Shown in pieces: positions 23,976 to 31,234 of a stretch of DNA of 64,000 nt. This DNA is from JBDWFY01 sp965275915. GTDB taxonomy: Bacteria > Pseudomonadota > Alphaproteobacteria > Rhizobiales > Stappiaceae. The notes beneath the pieces are model-generated. The model saw nothing but the letters and a program-made list of their open reading frames with translations, had not been told where the DNA came from and did not search any database. The stretch spans positions 62,001-126,000 of the forward strand of contig CBDHYI010000003.1 in assembly GCA_965275915.1 (NCBI GenBank), given 5' to 3'. The position numbers were made by a program, and so were the translations under genes. Each line of letters begins with the position of its first letter. Positions within the stretch are counted from its first letter, which is position 1.

Positions 23976-24449
23976 TTACTGATCAACTGCCTCTATCATC
24001 CGAGCAATTGCTTCGAGCCACCCGCGGATTTCTCCAGCGGGATCCGATTGCGCTAGTCGGTCAATGGTCATCTTTTGAATCGCAGCACCGTTCAGTTGGC
24101 GCTTAGCCTTCTCAACTTTCTCCTGTTGCTTGGCCTCAGACAGATTAGCCCAAGGATCGCCGCCTGCAACTGCATGAACCGCTTCGGCAACTAACGCTGG
24201 CACATCGTCAAAATCAGCAAAGGCGGCGAGGGTGATGTGCGTGCCGTTATCAGCGTATGCTTCTTTGATCGCGTCGTGATGGAGGTAATTCTCCATTTCC
24301 CGCTTTGTTGTAGCGACCGCGCTGCTTCCGTCTCTAGCATTTACTTCTGCCATGTAGGCTGCATACTTTGGTTGATCGGGAGGCGGGTCGTCACGATCAC
24401 AGATGTGATGTTCGGGTCTGTTTAGGTGTTTAAGCCGCGAGGCCCACAA
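23976..24449 (-). pseudogene. C-terminal stump of an OLD-like AAA/TOPRIM nuclease
   Basis: The frame ends in KQQEKVEKAKRQLNGAAIQK and RMIEAVDQ. Near its start it holds LNRPEHHICDRDDPPP and TTKREMENYLHHDAIKEAY, matching the TOPRIM acidic motif (D-x-D) and following helix of OLD-family ATP-dependent nucleases. The N-terminal ATPase domain is missing: upstream sequence has stops and soon reaches other remnants. It is therefore a truncated gene. OLD-like proteins act in phage defence, which fits its place beside the SbcCD-like pair. Confidence 0.55.
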
Positions 24450-24528
24450 TGCGAGGTGGTCTGCTCAAGACCGCTGGTGAGATCAGAAAGGCGCATGCCT
24501 GATCAGAAAGCGTCTTGAGAAAGCCCGG

Positions 24529-24697
24529 TTAACTGAGCCGAGCGGAGAATCCGTCAATTGCCTCCCTGCGTTTCAAGAGTGCTGAAATGTCGAGGTCGGG
24601 TTCCTGAACTGCAAGATCTTCAAGCATTTTGCCAATGACAGGACCGACCTCGAGGGTGGCACCGATCTCTTCGGACAGTGCAAGAAACAGTGTGATA
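24529..24697 (-). pseudogene. C-terminal gene remnant cut by the IS6 element
   Basis: From the IS edge at 24698 the minus strand encodes about 56 codons (ITLFLALSEEIGATLEVGPV, ending DGFSARLS) to a TAA at 24529. Leu/Glu/Ala-rich composition looks like a real C-terminus, but no family is recognised. The terminal GGCAATGCC of the IS supplies an in-frame ATG, so a short hybrid peptide could be made. Confidence 0.4.
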
Positions 24698-25486
24698 GGC
24701 ATTGCCAACTTAGTTTGATCCGATTGCAGGGCGCTCGATTTGACAGAACTCAGGCATTCATTTGTGCAGTGTAATCAGCCCACAGGCTGAATGCGTCTGC
24801 TCTTGCATGCCGGTATGAGGGAGCCGAAAGCTTATATCGGCACGGCCGGAATATGGTATTGATCTGATCGTGAGCGGATAGGAAGCGTTGCGCCTGGCCA
24901 GGCGACTTGAATTTGCCCATGATCTTTTCCCGTTTCCTGGTCGGACGGTGAGAATTTTCAATCCTGTTGTTCAAGCCTTTATGAGCCCGATGATCCGCGT
25001 CGGGTGCAAGGGTTTGAACCGGCTTGGTGTAGCTGCGCAGTTTGTCCGTTACCACGACACGGGGCGCGCCGAATTGTGTGACCAGTTTGCCGAAGAAACG
25101 CCTCGCTGCCTTGGCGTTGCGACGCGGTTGAACAAGAATGTCGAGCACATCACCGTCTGCATCAATCGCCCTCCAGAGCCAGTGTTTCGTCCCGGCAATG
25201 ATGATCACCGTTTCGTCGAGGTGCCATTTGTTGTTTGGCTTCGGTCTGTCCCGGCGGATGCAGTGTGCGAAATGCCGACCGAACCGGTTCACCCATTTGC
25301 GGACCGTCTCCCGGCTGACACTGATGCCCCGCTCTGCCAGCAGGTCTTCAACGTCTGCCGTACTCAGCGCGAAGCGATGATAAGCCCAGACTGCATAGCC
25401 GATGATTGATCGTGGAAAGCGAAAGCGTGTATCATAGCCATGCGCTACAACTTCCACCCCAAACAACAAGTTAAGTTGGCAATGCC
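24698..25486 (-). mobile_element. IS6-family insertion sequence, copy 1
   Basis: The 789-bp element is bounded by inverted repeats GGCATTGCCAACTTA and encodes a DDE transposase on the minus strand. The flanks GTGTGATA and TCCTTGTC differ, so there is no 8-bp target duplication. It is nearly identical to copy 2 (26952-27740) in opposite orientation; the proteins are the same and at least one silent base difference was seen. Confidence 0.92.
24750..25469 (-). CDS. IS6-family DDE transposase, copy 1
   Basis: The roughly 240-residue protein has the IS6 N-terminal region (IIGYAVWAYHRFALSTADVE), a helix-turn-helix (ISVSRETVRKWVNRF) and catalytic acids in KWHLDETVI, VVVTDKLRSY and RIENSHRPTRKREKIMGKF. 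Native initiation is probably at TTG 25469 or 25466. The frame is also open through the IS edge into the ISKra4 remnant, giving a potential 327-residue fusion starting at 25733. It appears intact and could mobilise adjacent DNA by replicative cointegration. Confidence 0.92.
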   Translation of the reverse strand: MLFGVEVVAHGYDTRFRFPRSIIGYAVWAYHRFALSTADVEDLLAERGISVSRETVRKWVNRFGRHFAHCIRRDRPKPNNKWHLDETVIIIAGTKHWLWRAIDADGDVLDILVQPRRNAKAARRFFGKLVTQFGAPRVVVTDKLRSYTKPVQTLAPDADHRAHKGLNNRIENSHRPTRKREKIMGKFKSPGQAQRFLSAHDQINTIFRPCRYKLSAPSYRHARADAFSLWADYTAQMNA

Positions 25487-25733
25487 TCCTTGTCCGATAG
25501 TCGTGAATCCGTCTGATGCGGTTGCAGTCGGGGCAGCGACGATTCGCCTGAGAGATGTCTTCGACCTGGGCATTCAGCACTGCATTCTGAAGTTGCCCAA
25601 GTATGTCTTTCGCATCCTCGAGTTTGAGCCCCAGATCACCATGACCTGGGCCGGAAAGACTAAGACGGCGAAGCTCATGTGTCCGCTTATTTCCCATCTC
25701 CGCTGTCGTTTCGACGATGATCCGAATATCCAT
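25487..25733 (-). pseudogene. N-terminal remnant of an ISKra4-family transposase
   Basis: About 82 codons (MDIRIIVETTAEMGNKRTHE ... LKLEDAKDILGQLQNAVL ... RRCPDCNRIRRIHDYRTR) match the N-terminus of ISKra4-type transposases, including the CxxC zinc-like motif. The gene is cut at 25487 by IS6 copy 1, which leaves the frame open into the IS6 transposase. Confidence 0.72.
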
Positions 25734-26022
25734 GGCAGGCCCCTCAATTCAGTGAACACTTATACCCTAGTCGAAGACCCCCAAGTTTTGTCCACTCCCT
25801 TTCCGATCCGGATCGGTGACATGGTGTGGGGCCAGTGACTGCGGCGCCAGAACGACCCAAGATGATTGCCGTGACGGAGAACACAATCATGCATCGATGC
25901 AACCTTGGGGCAGCATTGCGCAAATGCGGAACTGGGTCCGAAGCCTATCAAAACTGCGGAAAACTGTACCAATGGTTGCCACAGAATACGAAGCATCTCG
26001 GACTTGGAAAAGCGGGAGCGAT
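25734..26022. other. Inter-gene region between ISKra4 remnant and oxygenase gene
   Basis: No gene is supported here. An upstream extension of the oxygenase frame from 25816 has irregular composition and no Shine-Dalgarno. The segment probably includes the ISKra4 end and the native oxygenase promoter. Confidence 0.4.
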
Positions 26023-26799
26023 ATGAGAATATCAACCACACCAGAAAATCCTGTCTTGGGGGATACCGGTTTGCTCATTACCGGTGGTTCACTTCAGGGG
26101 AGCGATGCAGGCCAGAGGGACGACACAGTGAACACAGACCAACTTGAGAGAGCAAAAGTCCTGCATCTGAACCCATTGATTCTGACGATCGATGATTTCG
26201 TTTCCGACGAGGAGTGCGAGTCGCTGATTGCAACTGCAAAGCCGTTGGTGAGACCTGCAACTGTTTATGAAGCGGGCAAGGGTGCCGTTCGGTCCGAGAA
26301 GCGATCCAACAGTTGGAGTCTCCTGGATCCCGCAGAACATGCGGTAGCCGGATCGCTGACGAAGGCAGTCAGCGAATTCATTGGCCTATCCACTGAGTGT
26401 GCAGAAGGTCTATGGGGATTGCACTACACCGTTGGTGAACGCTTTGCGCCGCATCTTGATTCCTTTGAGGTCGATGGAAGTGATCAACATCGAGCCATTC
26501 TGGAAAAATGCGGTGGGCAGAGACTGTATACAGTTATATGTTATCTAAACGACGGATACGCTGGCGGTCAGACGATTTTTCCCCGTGCGAAGGTTCAGAT
26601 CAAACCTAAACGTGGAACGCTATTGCTGTTCGCAAATACGATGACCGGTTCCAGAGTGCCGTCGCCATTATCTCTCCATGCCGGTGCCGAAGTCACAAAA
26701 GGTGAAAAGTGGGCTGTGACGATCTGGTGGCGCGAGCACGGGATTCCGTATGAATTAATGAAGCAAGTTCACGCCGGCAAGCGATCCATTCTGGCTTAG
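26023..26799 (+). CDS. 2-oxoglutarate/Fe(II) prolyl-4-hydroxylase-like dioxygenase
   Basis: The 258-residue protein starts at ATG 26023, with GGGAG 4 bp upstream. Its C-terminal P4Hc domain (about 60-250) has the iron ligands HLD in GERFAPHLDSFE (about 147) and His in PLSLHAGAEVTKGEK (about 226), followed by the Lys that binds 2-oxoglutarate. ECESLIATAKPLVRPATVYE fits the N-terminal helices of bacterial P4H-like enzymes. The substrate is unknown; peptidyl proline or a free metabolite are both possible. It is the only apparently intact non-transposase gene between the two inverted IS6 copies and so looks like cargo. Confidence 0.85.
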   Translation: MRISTTPENPVLGDTGLLITGGSLQGSDAGQRDDTVNTDQLERAKVLHLNPLILTIDDFVSDEECESLIATAKPLVRPATVYEAGKGAVRSEKRSNSWSLLDPAEHAVAGSLTKAVSEFIGLSTECAEGLWGLHYTVGERFAPHLDSFEVDGSDQHRAILEKCGGQRLYTVICYLNDGYAGGQTIFPRAKVQIKPKRGTLLLFANTMTGSRVPSPLSLHAGAEVTKGEKWAVTIWWREHGIPYELMKQVHAGKRSILA

Positions 26800-26866
26800 C
26801 AGTCTGTCGGATATGAGAGTTTCATCTTGGCGCGTTTGGATCCGCAGACAGCGTTATGCGGCTCAG

Positions 26867-26951
26867 GGGCCTATTGCGGGCTTGACGCACGAAAGCCTCA
26901 TCGCACCTTGGGTCATCAAAGGGGCAATGGATGGAGCGGCCTTCACCACAT
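26867..26951 (+). pseudogene. Fragment of an IS630-family transposase
   Basis: The codons GPIAGLTHESLIAPWVIK followed by GAMDGAAFTTW match the conserved A-L-x-x-x-x-x-x-P-x-V-x-x-G-x-x-D/N-G-x-x-F block of IS630 DDE transposases. IS6 copy 2 cuts it at 26952, and the frame stays open into the IS6 transposase. Confidence 0.6.
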
Positions 26952-27740
26952 GGCATTGCCAACTTAACTTGTTGTTTGGGGTGGAAGTTGTAGCGCATGG
27001 CTATGATACACGCTTTCGCTTTCCACGATCAATCATCGGCTATGCAGTCTGGGCTTATCATCGCTTCGCGCTGAGTACGGCAGACGTTGAAGACCTGCTG
27101 GCAGAGCGGGGCATCAGTGTCAGCCGGGAGACGGTCCGCAAATGGGTGAACCGGTTCGGTCGGCATTTCGCGCACTGCATCCGCCGGGACAGACCGAAGC
27201 CAAACAACAAATGGCACCTCGACGAAACGGTGATCATCATTGCCGGGACGAAACACTGGCTCTGGAGGGCGATTGATGCAGACGGTGATGTGCTCGACAT
27301 TCTTGTTCAACCGCGTCGCAACGCCAAGGCAGCGAGGCGTTTCTTCGGCAAACTGGTCACACAATTCGGCGCGCCCCGTGTCGTGGTAACGGACAAACTG
27401 CGCAGCTACACCAAGCCGGTTCAAACCCTTGCACCCGACGCGGATCATCGGGCTCATAAAGGCTTGAACAACAGGATTGAAAATTCTCACCGTCCGACCA
27501 GGAAACGGGAAAAGATCATGGGCAAATTCAAGTCGCCTGGCCAGGCGCAACGCTTCCTATCCGCTCACGATCAGATCAATACCATATTCCGGCCGTGCCG
27601 ATATAAGCTTTCGGCTCCCTCATACCGGCATGCAAGAGCAGACGCATTCAGCCTGTGGGCTGATTACACTGCACAAATGAATGCCTGAGTTCTGTCAAAT
27701 CGAGCGCCCTGCAATCGGATCAAACTAAGTTGGCAATGCC
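26952..27740 (+). mobile_element. IS6-family insertion sequence, copy 2 (inverted relative to copy 1)
   Basis: The 789-bp element has the same GGCATTGCCAACTTA ends and transposase as copy 1 but lies on the plus strand. Flanks CACCACAT and CTATGCTG are not a duplication. It truncates an IS630 fragment on its left and a DUF123 gene on its right. Confidence 0.92.
26969..27688 (+). CDS. IS6-family DDE transposase, copy 2
   Basis: The protein is identical to copy 1 over its whole length (catalytic segments KWHLDETVI, VVVTDKLRSY and the C-terminal Glu region). Initiation is probably at TTG 26969/26972. A frame open through the IS end also gives a possible 291-residue fusion starting at 26813 with IS630-derived sequence. 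At 25264/27174 the copies differ by one silent base (GCA versus GCG for Ala), so duplication is recent or homogenised by recombination. Confidence 0.92.
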   Translation: MLFGVEVVAHGYDTRFRFPRSIIGYAVWAYHRFALSTADVEDLLAERGISVSRETVRKWVNRFGRHFAHCIRRDRPKPNNKWHLDETVIIIAGTKHWLWRAIDADGDVLDILVQPRRNAKAARRFFGKLVTQFGAPRVVVTDKLRSYTKPVQTLAPDADHRAHKGLNNRIENSHRPTRKREKIMGKFKSPGQAQRFLSAHDQINTIFRPCRYKLSAPSYRHARADAFSLWADYTAQMNA

Positions 27741-28005
27741 CTATGCTGGCAGTGCGCGCGGGCCCGGCGGGTTGCGAAGTCGGCTCAAGCGCCACTTTGC
27801 AAGACAGAAGGCTATCCACTGGCATGTCGATCAGCTGACAGTGGCGGCCAAGCAGGTCGATGCTCTGGTGTCGTACGACATTTCGGAATGTGAATTGGTC
27901 GACTTGCTCACCAAAACCGGGGCTTTTCGTTCCGCAATTGATGGTTTTGGTAGCTCAGACTGCCGCCGGTGTACGTCCCATCTCCTGATGCCTTTGACAG
28001 ACTGA
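27741..28005 (+). pseudogene. 5'-truncated second copy of the DUF123 gene
   Basis: From the IS edge, codons YAGSARGPGGLRSRLKRHFA through DGFGSSDCRRCTSHLLM parallel the C-terminal 85 residues of the gene at 11321-11797, with scattered substitutions (for example QVDALVSYDISE versus EIGALVSFDASE). The N-terminal third is gone. The GGCAATGCC end of IS6 provides an in-frame ATG, so a short product is possible. It is a paralogue rather than an exact duplicate, so it may come from another repABC replicon merged here. Confidence 0.85.
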
Positions 28006-28157
28006 CACGGAGCCGGTCGCGTCGGCGCTAGCCAGCGCATCGAGCGGACCTCAACCACCTTCGGCCCCAAATTGAGGATCGAGGAGGTCCTGGAAACCTT
28101 GAAAAATCCGGAACAAAGTAATACCTTGAAAATTCTATTCCTTACCGAGGTGCCCTC

Positions 28158-28391
28158 ATGAGTACAACCGTTACTGCCAAGGGGCAGGTTACCATCCCGA
28201 AAGCGGTCCGTGACCTGCTTGGCCTGAAGCCTGGCAGCCAGGTCAGCTTTCGCCAAACGGCTGACGGCAGGATCGAGCTGTTGTCGGAACGTAAGACACG
28301 CAAGGCGAGCCGTTTTCGGAAGTTGCGAGGACATGCGGGGCAGGGTCTAAGCACCGATGCGATTATGGCGCTGACCCGAGGTGAAAAGTGA
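28158..28391 (+). CDS. vapB: VapB-type AbrB/SpoVT antitoxin
   Basis: The 77-residue protein has an AbrB swapped-hairpin domain (MSTTVTAKGQVTIPKAVRDL, LGLKPGSQVSFRQTADGRIE) and a C-terminal tail that would bind the toxin. GAGG lies before the ATG. It overlaps the toxin start (GTGA). It should neutralise VapC and bind the operon promoter. Confidence 0.88.
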   Translation: MSTTVTAKGQVTIPKAVRDLLGLKPGSQVSFRQTADGRIELLSERKTRKASRFRKLRGHAGQGLSTDAIMALTRGEK

Positions 28392-28804
28392 TCCTTGTCG
28401 ACACCAATATCTTACTCGATTTGGTGACGGACGATCCAAAATTCGCGGAATGGTCAATCGCGCAGCTGGAGGCCGCTTCGCTGAACGGGCCTTTGATCAT
28501 CAACGATGTCATCTACGCCGAACTGTCCGTTCGCTATGGCTCGAAAGAAGACCTGGACGCGTTCATAAACGAGGCTGGCCTGAAACATGAGCCCGTTCCG
28601 AGTTCGGCCTTGTTTCTGGCGGGTAAGGTGTTCCAGAAATATCGGAAATCCGGTGGCGTTCGAACCGGCGTCCTACCGGATTTCTTTATCGGAGCCCACG
28701 CTGCGGTGATGGAACTGCCGCTTTTAACACGAGATATCGGACGGTATCGAACCTACTTTCCCACAGTCGATCTTGTTGCGCCTGAAAAGAAAATGCCGAC
28801 TTAG
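28388..28804 (+). CDS. vapC: VapC-type PIN-domain ribonuclease toxin
   Basis: The 138-residue protein starts at GTG overlapping the vapB TGA. PIN-domain acidic residues are seen in ILVDTNILLDLV (Asp5), IYAELSVRY (Glu near 42), TGVLPDFFIGAHA (Asp near 98) and LLTRDIGRYRTYFP (Asp near 117). VapC toxins cleave tRNA or rRNA. With vapB it forms a second addiction module on the plasmid. It appears intact despite the surrounding insertion sequences. Confidence 0.88.
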   Translation: MILVDTNILLDLVTDDPKFAEWSIAQLEAASLNGPLIINDVIYAELSVRYGSKEDLDAFINEAGLKHEPVPSSALFLAGKVFQKYRKSGGVRTGVLPDFFIGAHAAVMELPLLTRDIGRYRTYFPTVDLVAPEKKMPT

Positions 28805-28815
28805 AGGGGCAAACG

Positions 28816-28945
28816 ATGGGCCGGGTTTTGCGCGCACTTTACAAGAGGAAATACAAGAAGAGGCGAGCGGCGCTCGACGACATGCTTGCGCGGTATGATG
28901 ACGTCTCGTTTTTGCAGTTGGCATGGGCTGTAAATACGCTGCATG
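28816..28945 (+). pseudogene. Truncated small basic protein gene after vapC
   Basis: About 43 codons (MGRVLRALYKRKYKKRRAAL ... LQLAWAVNTLH) are plausible coding sequence 11 bp after vapC. It appears cut at about 28946, where IS21-like end sequence begins. No family is recognised. Confidence 0.35.
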
Positions 28946-29313
28946 TCAATCGGCACCGAATGTTGACCCCTTATTGGCTTCCAAAACTGACCCCTTGTTT
29001 GTGAGGAGCTGGCCCGATGCTGCGTAGTCTCCATTTAACGCAGCAGTGTCGGGCCAGCGGTGAATTGGTGTTTTCAGACCCGGTTTTTGAATCGCCAGCT
29101 CTCGTTTCCGGTCTCGACGATTTCACAGTGATGGGTGAGCCGGTCGAGAAGAGCGGTCGTCATCTTCGCGTCACCGAAGACGCTCGGCCATTCGCCGAAT
29201 GCCAGGTTGGTGGTGACGATGATCGATGTGCGTTCATAGAGTTTGCTGATCAGATGGAACAGGAGCTGTCCGCCTGTCTGGGCGAATGGCAGGTAGCCCA
29301 GTTCGTCGAGGAT
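28946..29313 (-). mobile_element. Remnant of an IS21-family element
   Basis: The stretch starts with an IS21-like terminus (TGTCAATCGG, with the repeats GTTGACCCCTTAT and ACTGACCCCTTGT typical of IS21 ends) and continues into the 3' part of istB. The rest is missing because an IS3-family element lies at 29314. Confidence 0.65.
29074..29313 (-). pseudogene. istB: 3' fragment of istB (IS21 transposition helper ATPase)
   Basis: On the minus strand, LDELGYLPFAQTGGQLLFHL and VTTNLAFGEWPSVFGDAKMT with LLDRLTHHCEIVETGNESWR match the C-terminal half of IstB, with the Walker B Asp-Glu retained. The N-terminal ATP-binding half is lost at the IS3 junction. Confidence 0.85.
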
Positions 29314-29370
29314 TGATCCTCCCCCTTTGAAGTGGTCCATCGTTATGTTTAGGAAAACGGAGGATCATAG

Positions 29371-29649
29371 ATGTCTACGAAACGCCATAAGCCTGAGGAA
29401 ATTGTATCGAAGTTACGGCAGGTTGCAGTCCTGGTCGGTCAGGGAATGTCGCGTATAGATGCCATTCGGCAAGTTCGCATCACCGAGCAGACTTATTACC
29501 GATGGCGGAAGCAGTATGGTGGGATGGGAACCGACCAACTGAAAGAACTCAAGCGTCTTCAGAAAGAGAATGAACGTTTGCGCAAAGCCGTTTCTGACCT
29601 GCCCCTGGATAAGTTGATCTTGTCCGAGGCTGCGAAGGGAAACTTCTGA
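29371..29649 (+). CDS. IS3-family OrfA
   Basis: The 92-residue protein (MSTKRHKPEEIVSKLRQVAV) has the IS3 OrfA helix-turn-helix (ITEQTYYRWRKQYGG) and a leucine-zipper-like helix (LKELKRLQKENERLRKAV). It binds the element ends. The heptamer GGGAAAC at 29637-29643 near its end allows -1 frameshifting into orfB. Confidence 0.9.
   Translation: MSTKRHKPEEIVSKLRQVAVLVGQGMSRIDAIRQVRITEQTYYRWRKQYGGMGTDQLKELKRLQKENERLRKAVSDLPLDKLILSEAAKGNF
29637..29643 (+). promoter_or_regulatory. Programmed -1 frameshift heptamer GGGAAAC
   Basis: In the orfA frame it reads aaG-GGA-AAC, the classical X-XXY-YYZ slippery form, two codons before the orfA stop. Slippage joins the KLLSPARRRA-like orfB frame and yields OrfAB transposase. 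Confidence 0.7.
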
Positions 29650-29699
29650 GCCCCGCCCGTCGTCGCGCATGCATCAATCATGTCCGTCAACATCTGGGC

Positions 29700-30497
29700 G
29701 TGTCGGAACGTCGAACTTGCCGTGTCTTGGGCCAGCACCGGTCTACGCAGCGGAAGTGTCCTAAGGGTCGTGCTGACGAAGAGCAGCTTGTGTCAGACAT
29801 GATTGCACTGTCCCGTGAGTATGGCCGATATGGTTACAGGCGGATTGCGGCTTTGCTCAGAGATGCCGGCTGGCATGTGAATGACAAGCGCATCGAGCGA
29901 CTGTGGCGACGAGAGGGGCTGAAAGTGCCAATGAAACAACCAAAGAGAGGGCGGCTCTGGCTGAACGACGGATCATGTGTCCGGCTGCGACCGGAGTATC
30001 CCAATCATGTCTGGAGTTATGACTTCGTGCATTGTCGAACTAATGATGGAAAGGCGTTCCGGACCTTGAACATTCTGGATGAACATACCCGCGAGTGCCT
30101 GGCGATCCGGGTGAAGCGAAAGCTCAATTCCACCGACGTGATTGATGCGCTGACGGACCTCTTCATCCTTCGGGGTGTTCCAGCCTACATCAGATCGGAT
30201 AACGGGCCGGAATTCGTTGCTCAGGCCGTCAGGGATTGGATTGAAGCTGTTGGGGCGAAAACAGCTTTCATCGAACCTGGTTCGCCATGGGAAAATGGAT
30301 ATTGCGAGAGCTTCAATGCCCGGCTCCGTGACGAACTGCTGGATGGTGAAATCTTCTACAGCTTGAAGGAAGCACAAATCTTGATTGAACAATGGAGGAA
30401 ACATTACAATTCCAAGCGCCCACACAGTGCCTTGGGATACCGCCCACCGGCACCGGAAACCATCATCCAGATGGACCAAAGCCCAGTCATGCACTAA
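29700..30497 (+). CDS. IS3-family OrfB, DDE transposase catalytic subunit
   Basis: The frame is open from about 29644, and the 265-residue part from GTG 29700 contains VSERRTCRVLGQHRSTQRK. The helix-turn-helix region YGRYGYRRIAALLRDAGWHV follows, and then the DDE acids in WSYDFVHCRTNDG, IRSDNGPEFVA and SPWENGYCESFNARLRDELL. It is made mainly as an OrfAB fusion by -1 frameshifting. All catalytic residues are present, so the element may be active. Confidence 0.9.
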   Translation: MSERRTCRVLGQHRSTQRKCPKGRADEEQLVSDMIALSREYGRYGYRRIAALLRDAGWHVNDKRIERLWRREGLKVPMKQPKRGRLWLNDGSCVRLRPEYPNHVWSYDFVHCRTNDGKAFRTLNILDEHTRECLAIRVKRKLNSTDVIDALTDLFILRGVPAYIRSDNGPEFVAQAVRDWIEAVGAKTAFIEPGSPWENGYCESFNARLRDELLDGEIFYSLKEAQILIEQWRKHYNSKRPHSALGYRPPAPETIIQMDQSPVMH

Positions 30498-30533
30498 CAA
30501 TCAAAACGGACCACTCAGGTGGGGCTGATCAAC

Positions 30534-30668
30534 CTGCGAGAGCAGTGCTTTGAGGTCGCGCCTTACAAGGCGATTTTTCTTACCATCTTCTACACCGCAT
30601 CTGCATATGCGATGTGCTTTCTCATTCTAAATCTGTTTCAGCAAAAAATTGAATGGTACTACACGGCT
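30534..30668 (+). pseudogene. Membrane-protein gene fragment trapped between IS ends
   Basis: The plus strand reads LREQCFEVAPYKAIFLTIFY, then TASAYAMCFLILNLFQQKIE and WYYT. This is one clear hydrophobic helix followed by a polar end, in a frame open on both sides. It is flanked by the right end of the IS3 element and by an inverted relic of a similar IS. No family can be assigned. Confidence 0.4.
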
Positions 30669-30762
30669 GATCAGCCCCACTTGAGTGGCCCGATATGATT
30701 TTTAGTGCATGCTCGGGTGTCGGTCCATCTGGATGATGGTTTCCGGTGCCGGTGGGCGGAAT
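30669..30762 (-). mobile_element. Inverted relic of an IS3-family right end
   Basis: TGATCAGCCCCACTTGAGTG and the following roughly 75 bp correspond, in reverse orientation, to the right end of the IS3 element at 30440-30531, with several substitutions. It includes codons for the OrfB C-terminus (PPAPETIIQMD). It is a diverged partial copy. Confidence 0.8.
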
Positions 30763-30943
30763 TTGGCGGCACTTGCGTCAAGTGGCGCGTTAAGGAAATC
30801 GACGCTGCCAGGAGAGACGGTCCGGGTGCCGGTGCACGGAATGTGCAGCGAATCCGGGAACAAGGGCTTCTCGCAAGCCGGGCCAGACCGCTTTTACGCA
30901 TTGCGGCTTGCCAGAAGCCGTGCGAGCGATTACGAGATAGGGG

Positions 30944-31159
30944 CTTTCGGTTCCGCCAGAGGGTGCGGATGAAAAGGGAACACGGTGCGGATTACCCATC
31001 AGGGGCCAATTCCGTGGCTGCCCTCGCAACTGTAAGCGGCAAGCGCTTCGCCTGAAGCCACTGGTCCATCGACCGGGAAGGGGGCGGGAGCATTCGAGCC
31101 GCGAGCCAGGAGACCTGCCGCAAGCATGAACCGCAACGCCGGACGAGGGTGCCGGCAGG
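30944..31159 (+). ncRNA. Cobalamin (AdoCbl/B12) riboswitch
   Basis: Consensus blocks appear in order: GGTGCGGATGAAAAGGGAA, GGCTGCCCTCGCAACTGTAA followed by GCGG, GCCACTGG, CGACCGGGAAGG, and the B12 box GAGCCAGGAGACCTGCCG (31103-31120). CCTGCCG of the B12 box can also pair with CGGCAGG at 31153-31159, next to a GGAGG, suggesting an on/off expression platform. It precedes the flavin-monooxygenase/BtuFCD-like operon, so B12 should repress that operon. The 5' limit is approximate. Confidence 0.93.
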
Positions 31160-31234
31160 AGGGAATCATGCTGACAGGCCTCTTGCCTGACCACAGGATG
31201 TCACGCACGCCCTCTCCCGATGGGTGTGGGTGCG

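Larger units (their letters stand above)
29314..30531 (+). mobile_element. IS3-family insertion sequence (two overlapping frames)
   Basis: The roughly 1.22-kb element carries orfA and orfB in the -1 arrangement. Its ends are imperfect inverted repeats: the left end TGATCCTCCCC with GAAGTGGTCC against the right-end complement TGATCAGCCCC with GAGTGGTCC. No matching target duplication is visible. It interrupts istB. Confidence 0.82.

Noticed and set aside
25816..26022. N-terminal extension of the prolyl-hydroxylase-like gene.
   Set aside because: ATG 26023 has GGGAG upstream, and the extension is rich in Cys and Trp without family likeness.
24690..27748. Target-site duplications for the two IS6 copies.
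   Set aside because: All four 8-bp flanks differ, directly and as reverse complements.
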